Shown here in pieces: positions 8,511 to 16,311 of a stretch of DNA of 46,323 bases (position 1 is the first letter of the stretch; every line of letters begins with the position of its first letter). Position numbers and translations under genes: made by a program. The notes under the pieces are model-generated. The model was given only the letters and a program-made list of their open reading frames with translations. It was not told the DNA's origin and searched no databases. This DNA comes from CAYLHF01 sp964383365 (GTDB lineage: Bacteria; Bacteroidota; Rhodothermia; Rhodothermales; UBA10348): contig CAYLHF010000021.1 in NCBI GenBank assembly GCA_964383365.1, forward strand, positions 1 to 46,323, read 5' to 3'.

Positions 8511-10031
8511 TTACGACAGGCGAGCTTTAGCGTTTGGTGGCAGACGAGGCTCTACCATGAGTACCTCTTCGCGCTCGACCGCTACGGTTCCGGGAAGTGC
8601 TTTCCGCGGCTTCCGGACATAGCGCTTCTCGGTCACGATGACAGGAGCGAGCGAATGCGAGCGGGCTTTGCTGTGGTATGCCGCAATGGATGCGGCCTGT
8701 TCGATGATGGATGCAGGAGGACGCGTCGTTCGATTCAGAACACGCAGCACAACATGAGAGCCGGCGACTCCCCGGGCATGGAGCCAGAGATCAAATTTCC
8801 GGGCAACCTGCAGGGTGAGCGAATCATTCTGTGCGGCGCTCTTTCCGACCAGTACGCTATATCCACCGTCCAGGTGATACGTTCTAAATATCGGACCTGT
8901 CTGATCCGCCGAGCGCTGATCAGGAAGATCTCTGAGTATGTTGGCGTACTTTTTCTTGTAGGCCCGAACCGCCGATGCGCTACGGAGCAAGCGAAGTTCG
9001 CCGAGCAAGTCATCCAACTCTCTAATTCGAGAAGCCACGACCTGGACGCGCGCTATCGCCTCCTCCCGGGCGCGACGGACACGGCGGGCCCGAGCATAAT
9101 ACCGTTCTGCATTGGCAACAGCTCCGAGAAGCGGATCCAGCGGAATCCGGACGACACCGGCCCCGGAAACAATATCGTCTAATTCAATGGATTCGCTACC
9201 ACGTCCCACCGACCGCTGACGCGCCATCAGGAGGTGGCCCCAGGTCTCGTACTGATCGGCCCGGCTCGGTGAGGCAAGTTCGGTTGCCATCCGATCATGA
9301 CTTCTCCGGGCTCTGGTTGCGTGGTGCTCAATCTGTCGGACCAGTGGCGTATAGACGCGATCAAATCCGGCTTGCGCCAACTTTCGCCTGGCGTAAATGG
9401 TGACCGCCTTGCTAACGGTGTCGAACGGCTCAATGCGATCGACTCCCTCCGGACCGTCGTTCCTGGATTCGACGAGAGAGAACCGTACCGCCCTCTCTCC
9501 CTGCCAGTAAATCGTCGGGGCAGGACGAAGAAAATCTTCTTTCTGTCCGGCAATTCGGGCCGAGGGCTCAGGATCGGGTGCCGGACTCCCGATGTCTGTT
9601 CCGCGATCCCTGAATCGATCTACGACGTGATGATTGCTATCCAGCAGGTACACGTTCGCGCGCGGGCCGAACGGCAGGATGAGCAGTCGCTCGCCCGTCT
9701 CTATTTCAAACGTGATGTATCTATCGGCGTCGGCAATGGAAATACTCGAAATGGCTTTTTCGTGGATCGTCGGAAATATGGCCACCACGTTCTTTCGCGG
9801 CTTCCCGCTCCCATCAGATAGAAACAGAAATCTAAGCGGATCTCGGAGCGAAATCTTGAGTGATCGGATGCCATCCTCCAGTGTGTGGGAACGAACACCA
9901 TAATCATGGTCTCTTACGACAATCGTCAGTTCGCCTCGAGATTGGGAAAAGACGTCTACGATCCGGGACCCGACCAGCGTTTGGTTCCACTCCCGGACAA
10001 GATGAAGCAGCGTGTAGTAATTGGTCAACAC
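8511..10031 (-). CDS. rqcH: NFACT family protein, RqcH/Rqc2 homologue
   Basis: 506 residues. The NFACT-N domain opens with TLLHLVREWNQTLVGSRI. It contains DADRYITFEIETGERLL, where the Asp-Arg pair matches the DR motif that RqcH uses to recruit alanyl-tRNA, and a GPRANVYLLD strand. A coiled-coil/HhH middle follows at about residues 240-370. The NFACT-R domain near the end shows FDLWLHARGVAGSHVVLRV. RqcH homologues bind stalled 50S subunits and add C-terminal alanine tails that mark nascent chains for degradation. Older annotations call the family fibronectin-binding protein. The motif assignments are by eye; the overall family call is strong. Confidence 0.88.
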   Translation of the reverse strand: MLTNYYTLLHLVREWNQTLVGSRIVDVFSQSRGELTIVVRDHDYGVRSHTLEDGIRSLKISLRDPLRFLFLSDGSGKPRKNVVAIFPTIHEKAISSISIADADRYITFEIETGERLLILPFGPRANVYLLDSNHHVVDRFRDRGTDIGSPAPDPEPSARIAGQKEDFLRPAPTIYWQGERAVRFSLVESRNDGPEGVDRIEPFDTVSKAVTIYARRKLAQAGFDRVYTPLVRQIEHHATRARRSHDRMATELASPSRADQYETWGHLLMARQRSVGRGSESIELDDIVSGAGVVRIPLDPLLGAVANAERYYARARRVRRAREEAIARVQVVASRIRELDDLLGELRLLRSASAVRAYKKKYANILRDLPDQRSADQTGPIFRTYHLDGGYSVLVGKSAAQNDSLTLQVARKFDLWLHARGVAGSHVVLRVLNRTTRPPASIIEQAASIAAYHSKARSHSLAPVIVTEKRYVRKPRKALPGTVAVEREEVLMVEPRLPPNAKARLS

Positions 10032-10050
10032 CCTTCAACCACGATCGTAC

Positions 10051-10383
10051 TCAGCTCGATTTCTTGGGCTGATTCCGCGCTTCCTGGACCGCCGACAGAA
10101 TCCAGATAACTGCCCAACCGGCTACGAGCAGGAGTTGATTGGCGTTCAAGAGAAGAATCAGATTCACCGCATAGACTACGTGAAAAAACCATGCCGGTGG
10201 AGTGACCGCGTCTTTCTTACCGGACGTATTCACCCCACTCGTCAGGGCCGCAATCTTTAGAAGAACCATCAGGGGTGTATAGACCACGAGTATCCAGTAC
10301 GACCATACCGGTCCCGCAAAAACATAGATGGCAATTACGATCGTAACCGCGAGATCGATAAGAACATTCTTCAGCCAAGTCAT
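10051..10383 (-). CDS. Small integral membrane protein of unknown function
   Basis: 110 residues with four hydrophobic stretches: about 5-25 (LIDLAVTIVIAIYVFAGPVW), 27-47, 66-82 and 84-100. A short polar loop (TSGVNTSGKKDAVTPP) separates the two halves. The C-terminus is basic and polar. There is no signal peptide beyond the first membrane helix, and no cysteine or catalytic motif. It lies between the primary sigma gene and rqcH, 19 bp before the latter, so the two may share a transcript. I do not recognise the family. Confidence 0.65.
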   Translation of the reverse strand: MTWLKNVLIDLAVTIVIAIYVFAGPVWSYWILVVYTPLMVLLKIAALTSGVNTSGKKDAVTPPAWFFHVVYAVNLILLLNANQLLLVAGWAVIWILSAVQEARNQPKKSS

Positions 10384-10481
10384 GTCAGCCCGTATTGATT
10401 CCTCCGTGTCGAACCGGAAGGTAAGCCTTATTCCGTGAAGCCCGAAACGGACGGGATATTCCTGCCTATATGAGACGGTAA

Positions 10482-11321
10482 TTAACCGATGTGCATCTGC
10501 AGTTCTTCTCTGCGGTGCTTTTGCCGGAGCTTGCGAAGGGCTTTCTCCTTGATCTGTCGGACGCGTTCGCGAGTCAATCCGAATCGCTGGCCGATTTCCT
10601 CGAGCGTGAGCGGATGTTCGCGACCGATGCCAAAGTACAGGCGGGTGATTTCCGCCTCGCGCGGATGCAAAAGACTCAACGCCCGCTCGATATCAATCTT
10701 GAGGGACTCATCCATCAGCGTGTCGTCAGGCGACGTATCCGCATCATCCGGCAGCACATCGAGAAGACTGTTGTCGTCATCCTCATTGAAAGGGGCATCC
10801 ATCGACAGGTGTCTGCCCGTGTGCTGTAGAGCCTCTCTGACTTTTTCGACGTCGACCTCGAGTTCTTTGGCAAGTTCCTCGATATTTGGCTGTCGTTCGT
10901 GTGTCTGCTGCAGTCGCGCGCTGGTCTTCCGAATCTTTGATATGGTACCAATCCGGTTCAGCGGAAGGCGAACGACGCGACTCTGCTCAGCAAGTGCCTG
11001 AAGAATGGCCTGTCGAATCCACCAGACTGCGTAGGATATGAACTTGAATCCGCGCGTTTCGTCGAAGCGCTGGGCTGCCTTGATCAATCCGTAGTTGCCC
11101 TCGTTGATCAAATCCGCCAGTGTAAGGCCCTGCCCCTGATACTTCTTGGCAACAGAAACAACAAAACGCAGATTGGCCCGGGTGAGACGATGCAGGGCAT
11201 TCTGATCGCCCTGCTTGATACGTCTGGCCAGATCGACCTCTTCCTGCGGAGTCAACAAGGAGATCTGTCCGATCTCTTGCAGATACTGATCCAGCATTCG
11301 CTGCTGGCGTGGGACGTACAT
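10482..11321 (-). CDS. rpoD: Primary RNA polymerase sigma factor (short Bacteroidota-type RpoD/SigA)
   Basis: 279 residues. Region 1.2 begins DQYLQEIGQISLLTPQEEVD. Region 2 contains ANLRFVVSVAKKYQGQGLTL and the invariant -10 melting segment FISYAVWWIRQAILQAL. Region 3 follows at about 130-185, and region 4.2 ends with LTLEEIGQRFGLTRERVRQI plus the KEKALRKLR helix. Region 1.1 and the large non-conserved insert of proteobacterial RpoD are absent, as is typical of Bacteroidota and Rhodothermota. This form reads promoters with divergent -33/-7 elements in those phyla. The gene has its own 180-bp upstream region and an unusually clear Shine-Dalgarno, suggesting independent expression. Confidence 0.95.
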   Translation of the reverse strand: MYVPRQQRMLDQYLQEIGQISLLTPQEEVDLARRIKQGDQNALHRLTRANLRFVVSVAKKYQGQGLTLADLINEGNYGLIKAAQRFDETRGFKFISYAVWWIRQAILQALAEQSRVVRLPLNRIGTISKIRKTSARLQQTHERQPNIEELAKELEVDVEKVREALQHTGRHLSMDAPFNEDDDNSLLDVLPDDADTSPDDTLMDESLKIDIERALSLLHPREAEITRLYFGIGREHPLTLEEIGQRFGLTRERVRQIKEKALRKLRQKHRREELQMHIG

Positions 11322-11324
11322 ATA

Positions 11325-11336
11325 CCCCTTCTCCTT
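11325..11336 (-). promoter_or_regulatory. Strong Shine-Dalgarno of the primary sigma gene
   Basis: On the minus strand the sequence reads AAGGAGAAGGGG directly before the rpoD start codon at 11321. The AAGGAG element is centred about 12 bases upstream of the ATG. A good match to the anti-Shine-Dalgarno is uncommon in Bacteroidota-like genomes, where most starts lack one. It supports the chosen rpoD start. Confidence 0.7.
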
Positions 11337-11501
11337 CTCTAATTCTTTGTAACAGTTGTAATCAGGTACGTGCGGTTCTGTGTTTTTTGCACATGCGCAT
11401 CAATTCCGAGTCCGGTGAGTCGACTGCGGCCCTGCATCACGCGCGTGTAGCCGGACAGGTTCCCTATCGAACACAATTTTGGATACTTTTACCCTGATTC
11501 T

Positions 11502-13025
11502 CTACCGATTCTTCCCACAGATGTCCAAGATCGATCGTGCGATTGTACGATTCTCACTCATCCGGGGCACTTTAGTCTGGGCGCTGACGCGCTCTCTGGT
11601 ACTCATCAACCAGGAATAGAAAGCCCCATCTGGCACTTCGATTACTACGGGGGGTGAGAATGCACCCGCTTCGCGTCGAATGGTATAGTGTCGATTGACC
11701 CGTTGCAGGTGGGTATCGATTGCCCGGGAAAAATCATTCAGATCATCTGGCCGTTTATCAAATTCGACCAGCCATTCATGGCCCGGAAGTTTTTTTTCTG
11801 TCGCCGCTAAAGGCGAGACGTGGTAATCCTTGATGGTCGCTCCGGATGCCCGGCAGGCTGCATTCAGCGCATCGCGAGCTTCCTCACCGAAGACGGCCTC
11901 ACCGTAGAGATCCAGCATTTCGGACGTTCTTCCTGCAACGACGATTCGGTGCGGATCTGTACTCGTGAATCGAATGATATCGCCGACCCTGTAGGCCCAC
12001 AGCCCGCTGCACGACGACACAAGCAATTCGTACCGAACGTCCGTTTCTACCTCGGAGAGTATATAGCGTCTGGGGGGCTGCGACGTATCGTCCATCCGGA
12101 TGAATTCGAAAAAGACACCGTTGTCGAGATGAAGGAGCATACCCGGATCGGAAAGTGTATCCTGGAATGAAAAAAATCCTTCAGATGCGCCGTAGCTCTC
12201 TATAAAATCGATTCCGGAGCCACCGATCTGGCCCTCAAGAATAGACCGGTATGACGAGAGCGCGACTCCCCCTGAAAAATAGATCTGCAGCCGAGGCCAG
12301 AGTTCAGATACATATCGCACCGTATCCCCGGTCAGCTCGTTATGCCGCTCAATGAGCATCGGAAACAGAACGATGGCCCACGAAGGTACCATCGCAATCG
12401 ATCGGATATCCATGGTCCGGGTCCGATCCACAATGCGGTTGAGTTTATCTTTCCAGTCCGGAAGAAAAAGAATGTCATGATCGACCGCCTCGCGGAATCG
12501 CCGAACGTACCACGGCGAATAAAGAGCTACCAGGCCACTTACCTCACCGATCAGGTTTTTGTCATTCAAGGGATCGGGTTCCACCCGACCCGGAACGGAT
12601 AAAAAATGTCCCCTCAGAAACTGCAGATTGCCACATGACCGCGCGTACGACAATCCTGCTGACAGGCCGAAATCACGATCTTTCTTCAGCATCGTCTGGC
12701 TCAAAGGAATGATTTTTCCTCGGGCCGTAGTCCCACCGGACACGGCAAAATGTCGGAACGCGCCCGGCCAGATTACATCTCTGGCTCCTCGCCGGATGCG
12801 ATCAATATCCTCTCGGAAGTCATCGTATGCGTGAATCGGGACCCGTTCCTGGAAACATCGTACGGGATCCGGACTCGACAGGATGGACGTAAATCCGAGT
12901 CGTCGCCCCCATTCCGTTCGCTCTGCCTCTCGCAACAAACGGACCAGTAATCGGCGCTGTGCCGCAAACGGATCGGACTGGAAACGGGCCAGTCTTCTCA
13001 GCGGTGTGGCGTTGCGGAGAAACAT
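11502..13025 (-). CDS. GH3 auxin-responsive-promoter family protein (acyl-adenylate-forming)
   Basis: 507 residues. The ATP/AMP-binding motifs of the GH3 family are visible. FAVSGGTTARGKIIPLS near residue 92 corresponds to the P-loop-like SSGTT motif, IESYGASEGFFSF at about 285 to the YGxSE motif, and YRVGDIIRFT near 365 to the YRxGD motif. GH3 enzymes join acyl acids to amino acids or other amines through an acyl-AMP intermediate in plants; bacterial members are widespread but mostly uncharacterised. The gene is divergent from folP across a 227-bp spacer that should contain both promoters. Substrate cannot be inferred. Confidence 0.87.
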   Translation of the reverse strand: MFLRNATPLRRLARFQSDPFAAQRRLLVRLLREAERTEWGRRLGFTSILSSPDPVRCFQERVPIHAYDDFREDIDRIRRGARDVIWPGAFRHFAVSGGTTARGKIIPLSQTMLKKDRDFGLSAGLSYARSCGNLQFLRGHFLSVPGRVEPDPLNDKNLIGEVSGLVALYSPWYVRRFREAVDHDILFLPDWKDKLNRIVDRTRTMDIRSIAMVPSWAIVLFPMLIERHNELTGDTVRYVSELWPRLQIYFSGGVALSSYRSILEGQIGGSGIDFIESYGASEGFFSFQDTLSDPGMLLHLDNGVFFEFIRMDDTSQPPRRYILSEVETDVRYELLVSSCSGLWAYRVGDIIRFTSTDPHRIVVAGRTSEMLDLYGEAVFGEEARDALNAACRASGATIKDYHVSPLAATEKKLPGHEWLVEFDKRPDDLNDFSRAIDTHLQRVNRHYTIRREAGAFSPPVVIEVPDGAFYSWLMSTRERVSAQTKVPRMSENRTIARSILDICGKNR

Positions 13026-13252
13026 CTCGGGGGTGCTCTACCAGTCTTTTAGAATCAGTAACTTGGACGATCGTGTCGGCGAAGCCTCGCGGTGGAGGTT
13101 TTTCTGCGTTTAATTGCGGAAACGGCCCAGCCGACCGAATGTTTATCGGACCTGACACATCAGGGGCTGGTCACGCGTGTTTTCCAACCCTCCGTTGGAT
13201 GCAAAGACTGTCGAAGAGTTCAGTGAGTTTACGGATACCTTACAATCGTTCA

Positions 13253-14155
13253 ATGTGGAGAGCACGTGATCTGACGCTCGATTTTTCGGACGGCAGGACG
13301 CACGTCATGGGAATATTGAACGTGACCCCGGATTCCTTTTCTGACGGCGGGAAATATATCGATCCATCTTTGGCGATCGAGCGTGCCGGGGAAATGATCG
13401 GACAGGGAGCAACCATTATAGACGTGGGAGGTGCGTCTTCGAGGCCCAGAGGCCGTGTGTATGGCCCGGGTGCAGGAGTACTCCCCGCAGCGGAGGAAAT
13501 CCAGAGGACGCGGCCGGTCATAGAAGAAGTGAGGCGGAGATGGCCGGAGGTCTGTCTGTCCGTCGACACGTATCAGTTGGAAGTGGCGGCGGCGGCGCTC
13601 GAAGCCGGTGCTCACATCATCAATGATATCACGGCCTTGCGGACGTCTCCTCGAATAGCCGATCTGGCCGCCGCCGCCAACGCCGGGCTCATCCTCATGC
13701 ATTCCGTCGGGGTGCCTGGCGCCATGCCGCACGCGTCCGAGAGTAAACACATCGTCGACGACGTGAAGTCCGACCTCAGATGCGCAATCGACCTCGCACG
13801 CAACGTAGGCGTCAGAAGCCTCATCGTCGACCCCGGATTCGGTTTCGGTAAGACGACGAGAGACAACCTGAGATTGATCGGACAGCTGGATCAGTTACTG
13901 GATTTGGGATACCCTGTGGTCGTCGGAATTTCGAGAAAAAGTTCGATTGGAGCTGCCCTTCGAAGTGAATCGGCATCCGACGACAGGACTCCGGTTCCGA
14001 TCGAAGGCCGACTCTACGGTTCCCTGGGAGCTACCGCAATCGCGGTCCTGAGGGGTGCATCGATCGTCAGAACACACGATGTCCGAGAGACGATGGAGAT
14101 GCTCCGAGTTATGAACGCCATTGAAAACACCTCCACTGATTCTCAAAAAGATTGA
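13253..14155 (+). CDS. folP: Dihydropteroate synthase
   Basis: About 300 residues from the ATG at 13253. The frame is open upstream to 12959, but that stretch overlaps the start of the divergent GH3 gene and adds 98 residues with no DHPS similarity. The signature VMGILNVTPDSFSDGGKY lies at about residue 16. The second motif reads DVGGASSRPRG (usual form D-I-G-G-E-S-T-R-P-G), then SVDTYQLEVAAAALEAGAHI, INDI, DPGFGFGKT and GISRKSSIG with the catalytic lysine. The enzyme condenses pABA with dihydropterin diphosphate in folate synthesis and is the sulfonamide target. Loop 2 has about six extra residues (RGRVYG) after SSRP compared with common forms. cdaA follows on the same strand. Confidence 0.95.
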   Translation: MWRARDLTLDFSDGRTHVMGILNVTPDSFSDGGKYIDPSLAIERAGEMIGQGATIIDVGGASSRPRGRVYGPGAGVLPAAEEIQRTRPVIEEVRRRWPEVCLSVDTYQLEVAAAALEAGAHIINDITALRTSPRIADLAAAANAGLILMHSVGVPGAMPHASESKHIVDDVKSDLRCAIDLARNVGVRSLIVDPGFGFGKTTRDNLRLIGQLDQLLDLGYPVVVGISRKSSIGAALRSESASDDRTPVPIEGRLYGSLGATAIAVLRGASIVRTHDVRETMEMLRVMNAIENTSTDSQKD

Positions 14156-14257
14156 TCCCGGCTGGGTATTGGTCGGATTTGAGGGTTACCAGATGGTAAC
14201 TGGACGCGATAGAAATCGTATTATGGAGAGATTTATTCAGTTCGCCATCTCGACCCG

Positions 14258-15055
14258 TTGACACTTTTTCCCTGGGTAATACCGATTCGCGTAGTCGATC
14301 TTCTGGAGATCGTAATCGTCGCCTACGTACTCTACAAACTTTATCTGTGGATGCGGGGGACGATCGCCGTCCAGATTTTTGTCGGAATAATGGCCCTCTA
14401 CGTGGTCCAGATTCTGGTCACAGCAGCCGACATGACCATCTTCCGGGCGCTCTTTGGATCGATCAGCGAGGTCTTTGTCCTTGCCGTCATCATCCTCTTT
14501 CAACCGGAGATAAGACGATTACTGCTCCTCCTGGGACAAAACCCCCTCATTCGGCGATACATGCAGTCGCCTGCCCAGGGGGAACGAATCGCAGAGATTC
14601 TAGCCGCCGTTCAGACCATGAGCAAGAAAAAAATCGGTGCGCTGATCGTCTTCGAGCGATCGACCGGACTGAGAAGTTACGTTGAGACCGGTGCGCAGCT
14701 CCAGGCACAGGTGACGAGTGATCTACTGGTGACCATTTTCTATGCTCAGAATCCGCTCCACGACGGAGCCGTCATCATCCGAAGTGCCAGGATAGAGGCC
14801 GCCAGATGTATTCTGCCCGTATCTTCCAATATGCGACTGGGGGCTCATCTCGGTCTTCGTCATCGGGCTGCGGTTGGCCTCACCGAACTATCGGATGCAT
14901 TCGTGATTGTCGTATCCGAAGAAACAGGGCTTATTTCTATCGCGCTTGAAGGGGAACTGCTCTCGGGAGTATCCCTCGAAAAACTGAGAGAACACGTCGT
15001 CGAGGCGCTGGCACCGCGTTTCCCGACGAATGATGAGTCCGCGGACGAGACCTGA
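14258..15055 (+). CDS. cdaA: Diadenylate cyclase CdaA
   Basis: 265 residues from a TTG at 14258, the first plausible start after the preceding in-frame stretch; no better ATG lies in this frame. Three hydrophobic membrane segments occupy roughly residues 1-80. The DAC catalytic domain follows, with QAQVTSDLLVTIF, the ATP-binding LHDGAVII (DGA motif) and LGLRHRAAVGLTE (RHR motif). It makes cyclic di-AMP from two ATP, a second messenger for cell-wall homeostasis and potassium/osmotic balance. Adjacency to folP and pcm is a same-strand cluster with no obvious pathway link. The canonical GTRHRAA is GLRHRAA here, a mild change. Confidence 0.94.
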   Translation: MTLFPWVIPIRVVDLLEIVIVAYVLYKLYLWMRGTIAVQIFVGIMALYVVQILVTAADMTIFRALFGSISEVFVLAVIILFQPEIRRLLLLLGQNPLIRRYMQSPAQGERIAEILAAVQTMSKKKIGALIVFERSTGLRSYVETGAQLQAQVTSDLLVTIFYAQNPLHDGAVIIRSARIEAARCILPVSSNMRLGAHLGLRHRAAVGLTELSDAFVIVVSEETGLISIALEGELLSGVSLEKLREHVVEALAPRFPTNDESADET

Positions 15056-15088
15056 GAACAGCCCCTCCAATAACTGATCGCCCCTCTC

Positions 15089-15745
15089 ATGGACGACAGA
15101 CGTTTTCAACGGCATCGGGAAGCGCTTATTCACCTTCTTCGGGAGAAGGGAATAGAAGACGAACGCGTACTGGACGCTTTGAGAAAGGTCCCGCGCCACC
15201 GTTTCGTCGACAATGCGCTACTCGATCGGGCCTATCTCGACGAGGCCCTTCCGATCGGTCTGAAACAGACCATATCACAACCCTTCACGGTAGCATTTCA
15301 GACCGTATTGCTGGATCCAATGCCCGGAGAACGTATTCTGGAAATTGGGACCGGCAGCGGCTATCAGGCAGCTGTTCTCTGTGAACTCGAAGCGCGCGTG
15401 TTTTCGATTGAGCGGATTCAGCCTCTTTTCAAACGCACGTCTGTCCTGCTGAAGGCTCTCGGATACCGGGCACTCTGCCGGTGCGGAGATGGCACGCAGG
15501 GCTGGGAGAGTGTCTCCCCGTTCGACGGTATCATCGTTACGGCAGGAGCTACGGATGTCCCCTCTCGATTGCTTGAGCAACTTCGCATTCCCACCGACGA
15601 TCAACCGGGCGGTCGTCTCATCATCCCGGTCGGAGATCGGACGACGCAGCAAATGACTCGAATTTCTCGAAAGTCTGAGACCGAATATGAACGCGAGGAA
15701 ACCGAAGGATTTCGGTTTGTACCGCTAATTTCCGGGCGTCCATGA
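15089..15745 (+). CDS. pcm: Protein-L-isoaspartate O-methyltransferase
   Basis: 218 residues. The family pattern is complete: KVPRHRFVDNALLDRAYLDE, then the substrate-contact ISQPFTVAFQTVLLDPMPGE, the SAM-binding ILEIGTGSGYQAAVLCEL (motif I) and FDGIIVTAGATDVPSRLLEQL. The enzyme methylates L-isoaspartyl residues in damaged proteins, starting their repair to L-aspartate. The last 21 bp overlap the end of the converging EutN-type gene on the other strand. It follows cdaA by 33 bp. Confidence 0.95.
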   Translation: MDDRRFQRHREALIHLLREKGIEDERVLDALRKVPRHRFVDNALLDRAYLDEALPIGLKQTISQPFTVAFQTVLLDPMPGERILEIGTGSGYQAAVLCELEARVFSIERIQPLFKRTSVLLKALGYRALCRCGDGTQGWESVSPFDGIIVTAGATDVPSRLLEQLRIPTDDQPGGRLIIPVGDRTTQQMTRISRKSETEYEREETEGFRFVPLISGRP

Positions 15746-16015
15746 CCCCTTTTCGTGATCAACTCGATCGATAACGCCAACAATCGTTGCATCGGTCGGG
15801 GTAAGATTCGGCTGGAACGGAATGGTTGCCTCCGTTGAGGAAACATAGATCACGGTATCCCCAACACCGGAATCGACCGTATCGAGAGCGACGATGGCAT
15901 CTCCAATTTCGTTTCCCGAAAAGGTCATCGGTTGAATGAAGAGCATTCGCTTCCCCTCCAGATTATCACTCTTACGAGTGGCCCAGACTCTACCTGTAAC
16001 CCGTCCTACGTTCAT
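15725..16015 (-). CDS. Bacterial microcompartment vertex protein (BMC-P, EutN/CcmL family), copy 2
   Basis: 96 residues. It starts VGRVTGRVWATRKSDNLEGK and continues with IVALDTVDSGVGDTVIYVSS and ATIVGVIDRVD. This is the EutN/CcmL fold: an N-terminal barrel strand G-x-V-w-a-T-r-K, then the D-s-x-g-a-G-x-G-e-x-V turn and the C-terminal I-V-D strand. BMC-P proteins form pentamers that cap the vertices of proteinaceous organelles. Its start overlaps the stop of the preceding paralogue by 4 bp (ATGA-type coupling). Length and motifs are normal; the context is odd because no BMC-H or BMC-T shell gene is visible. Confidence 0.88.
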   Translation of the reverse strand: MNVGRVTGRVWATRKSDNLEGKRMLFIQPMTFSGNEIGDAIVALDTVDSGVGDTVIYVSSTEATIPFQPNLTPTDATIVGVIDRVDHEKGSWTPGN

Positions 16016-16296
16016 TTCCCGGGGGTCTCCGAAGACACGTCGAGTTTGTCAACGATCGCCATTATCACCGCATCAACCGGCTTATTCCTCGTCAGTTCGG
16101 TCTGGCGTGCGCTCGACCCCTGAGCGAACAGAACGGTCTCGCCAACTCCGGCGCCCACGCTGTCAACAGCCACCACGAAACGATCTTTTTCCACCCCTTC
16201 GACGCTCAACTCCCGCACGAGTTGAAGCTTCATTCCGACCAGTTGATCGTCCTTACGCGTCGCCCAGACCGTTCCGATTATCTTGCCTAGTGTCAT
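16012..16296 (-). CDS. Bacterial microcompartment vertex protein (BMC-P, EutN/CcmL family), copy 1
   Basis: 94 residues, clearly paralogous to the next gene. It has LGKIIGTVWATRKDDQLVGM, VVAVDSVGAGVGETVLFAQ with the textbook D-S-V-G-A-G-x-G-E turn, GSSAR, and PVDAVIMAIVDKLD. It is predicted to assemble as a pentamer at microcompartment vertices; a second copy of slightly different sequence may form its own pentamers or mix. It follows deoB by 15 bp and is translationally coupled to copy 2. The operon suggests a role linked to pentose-phosphate or deoxynucleoside metabolism, which is inference. Confidence 0.9.
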   Translation of the reverse strand: MTLGKIIGTVWATRKDDQLVGMKLQLVRELSVEGVEKDRFVVAVDSVGAGVGETVLFAQGSSARQTELTRNKPVDAVIMAIVDKLDVSSETPGK

Positions 16297-16311
16297 AGTC
16301 GCCCCGTGGAA

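Noticed and set aside
8475..9182. 235-codon plus-strand open frame opposite rqcH
   Set aside because: Antisense to a gene with clear NFACT motifs; its composition looks like a frame shadow.
12959..13252. N-terminal extension of folP to the first upstream start
   Set aside because: The added 98 residues overlap the GH3 gene start and precede the normal DHPS N-terminus; the family begins near 13253.
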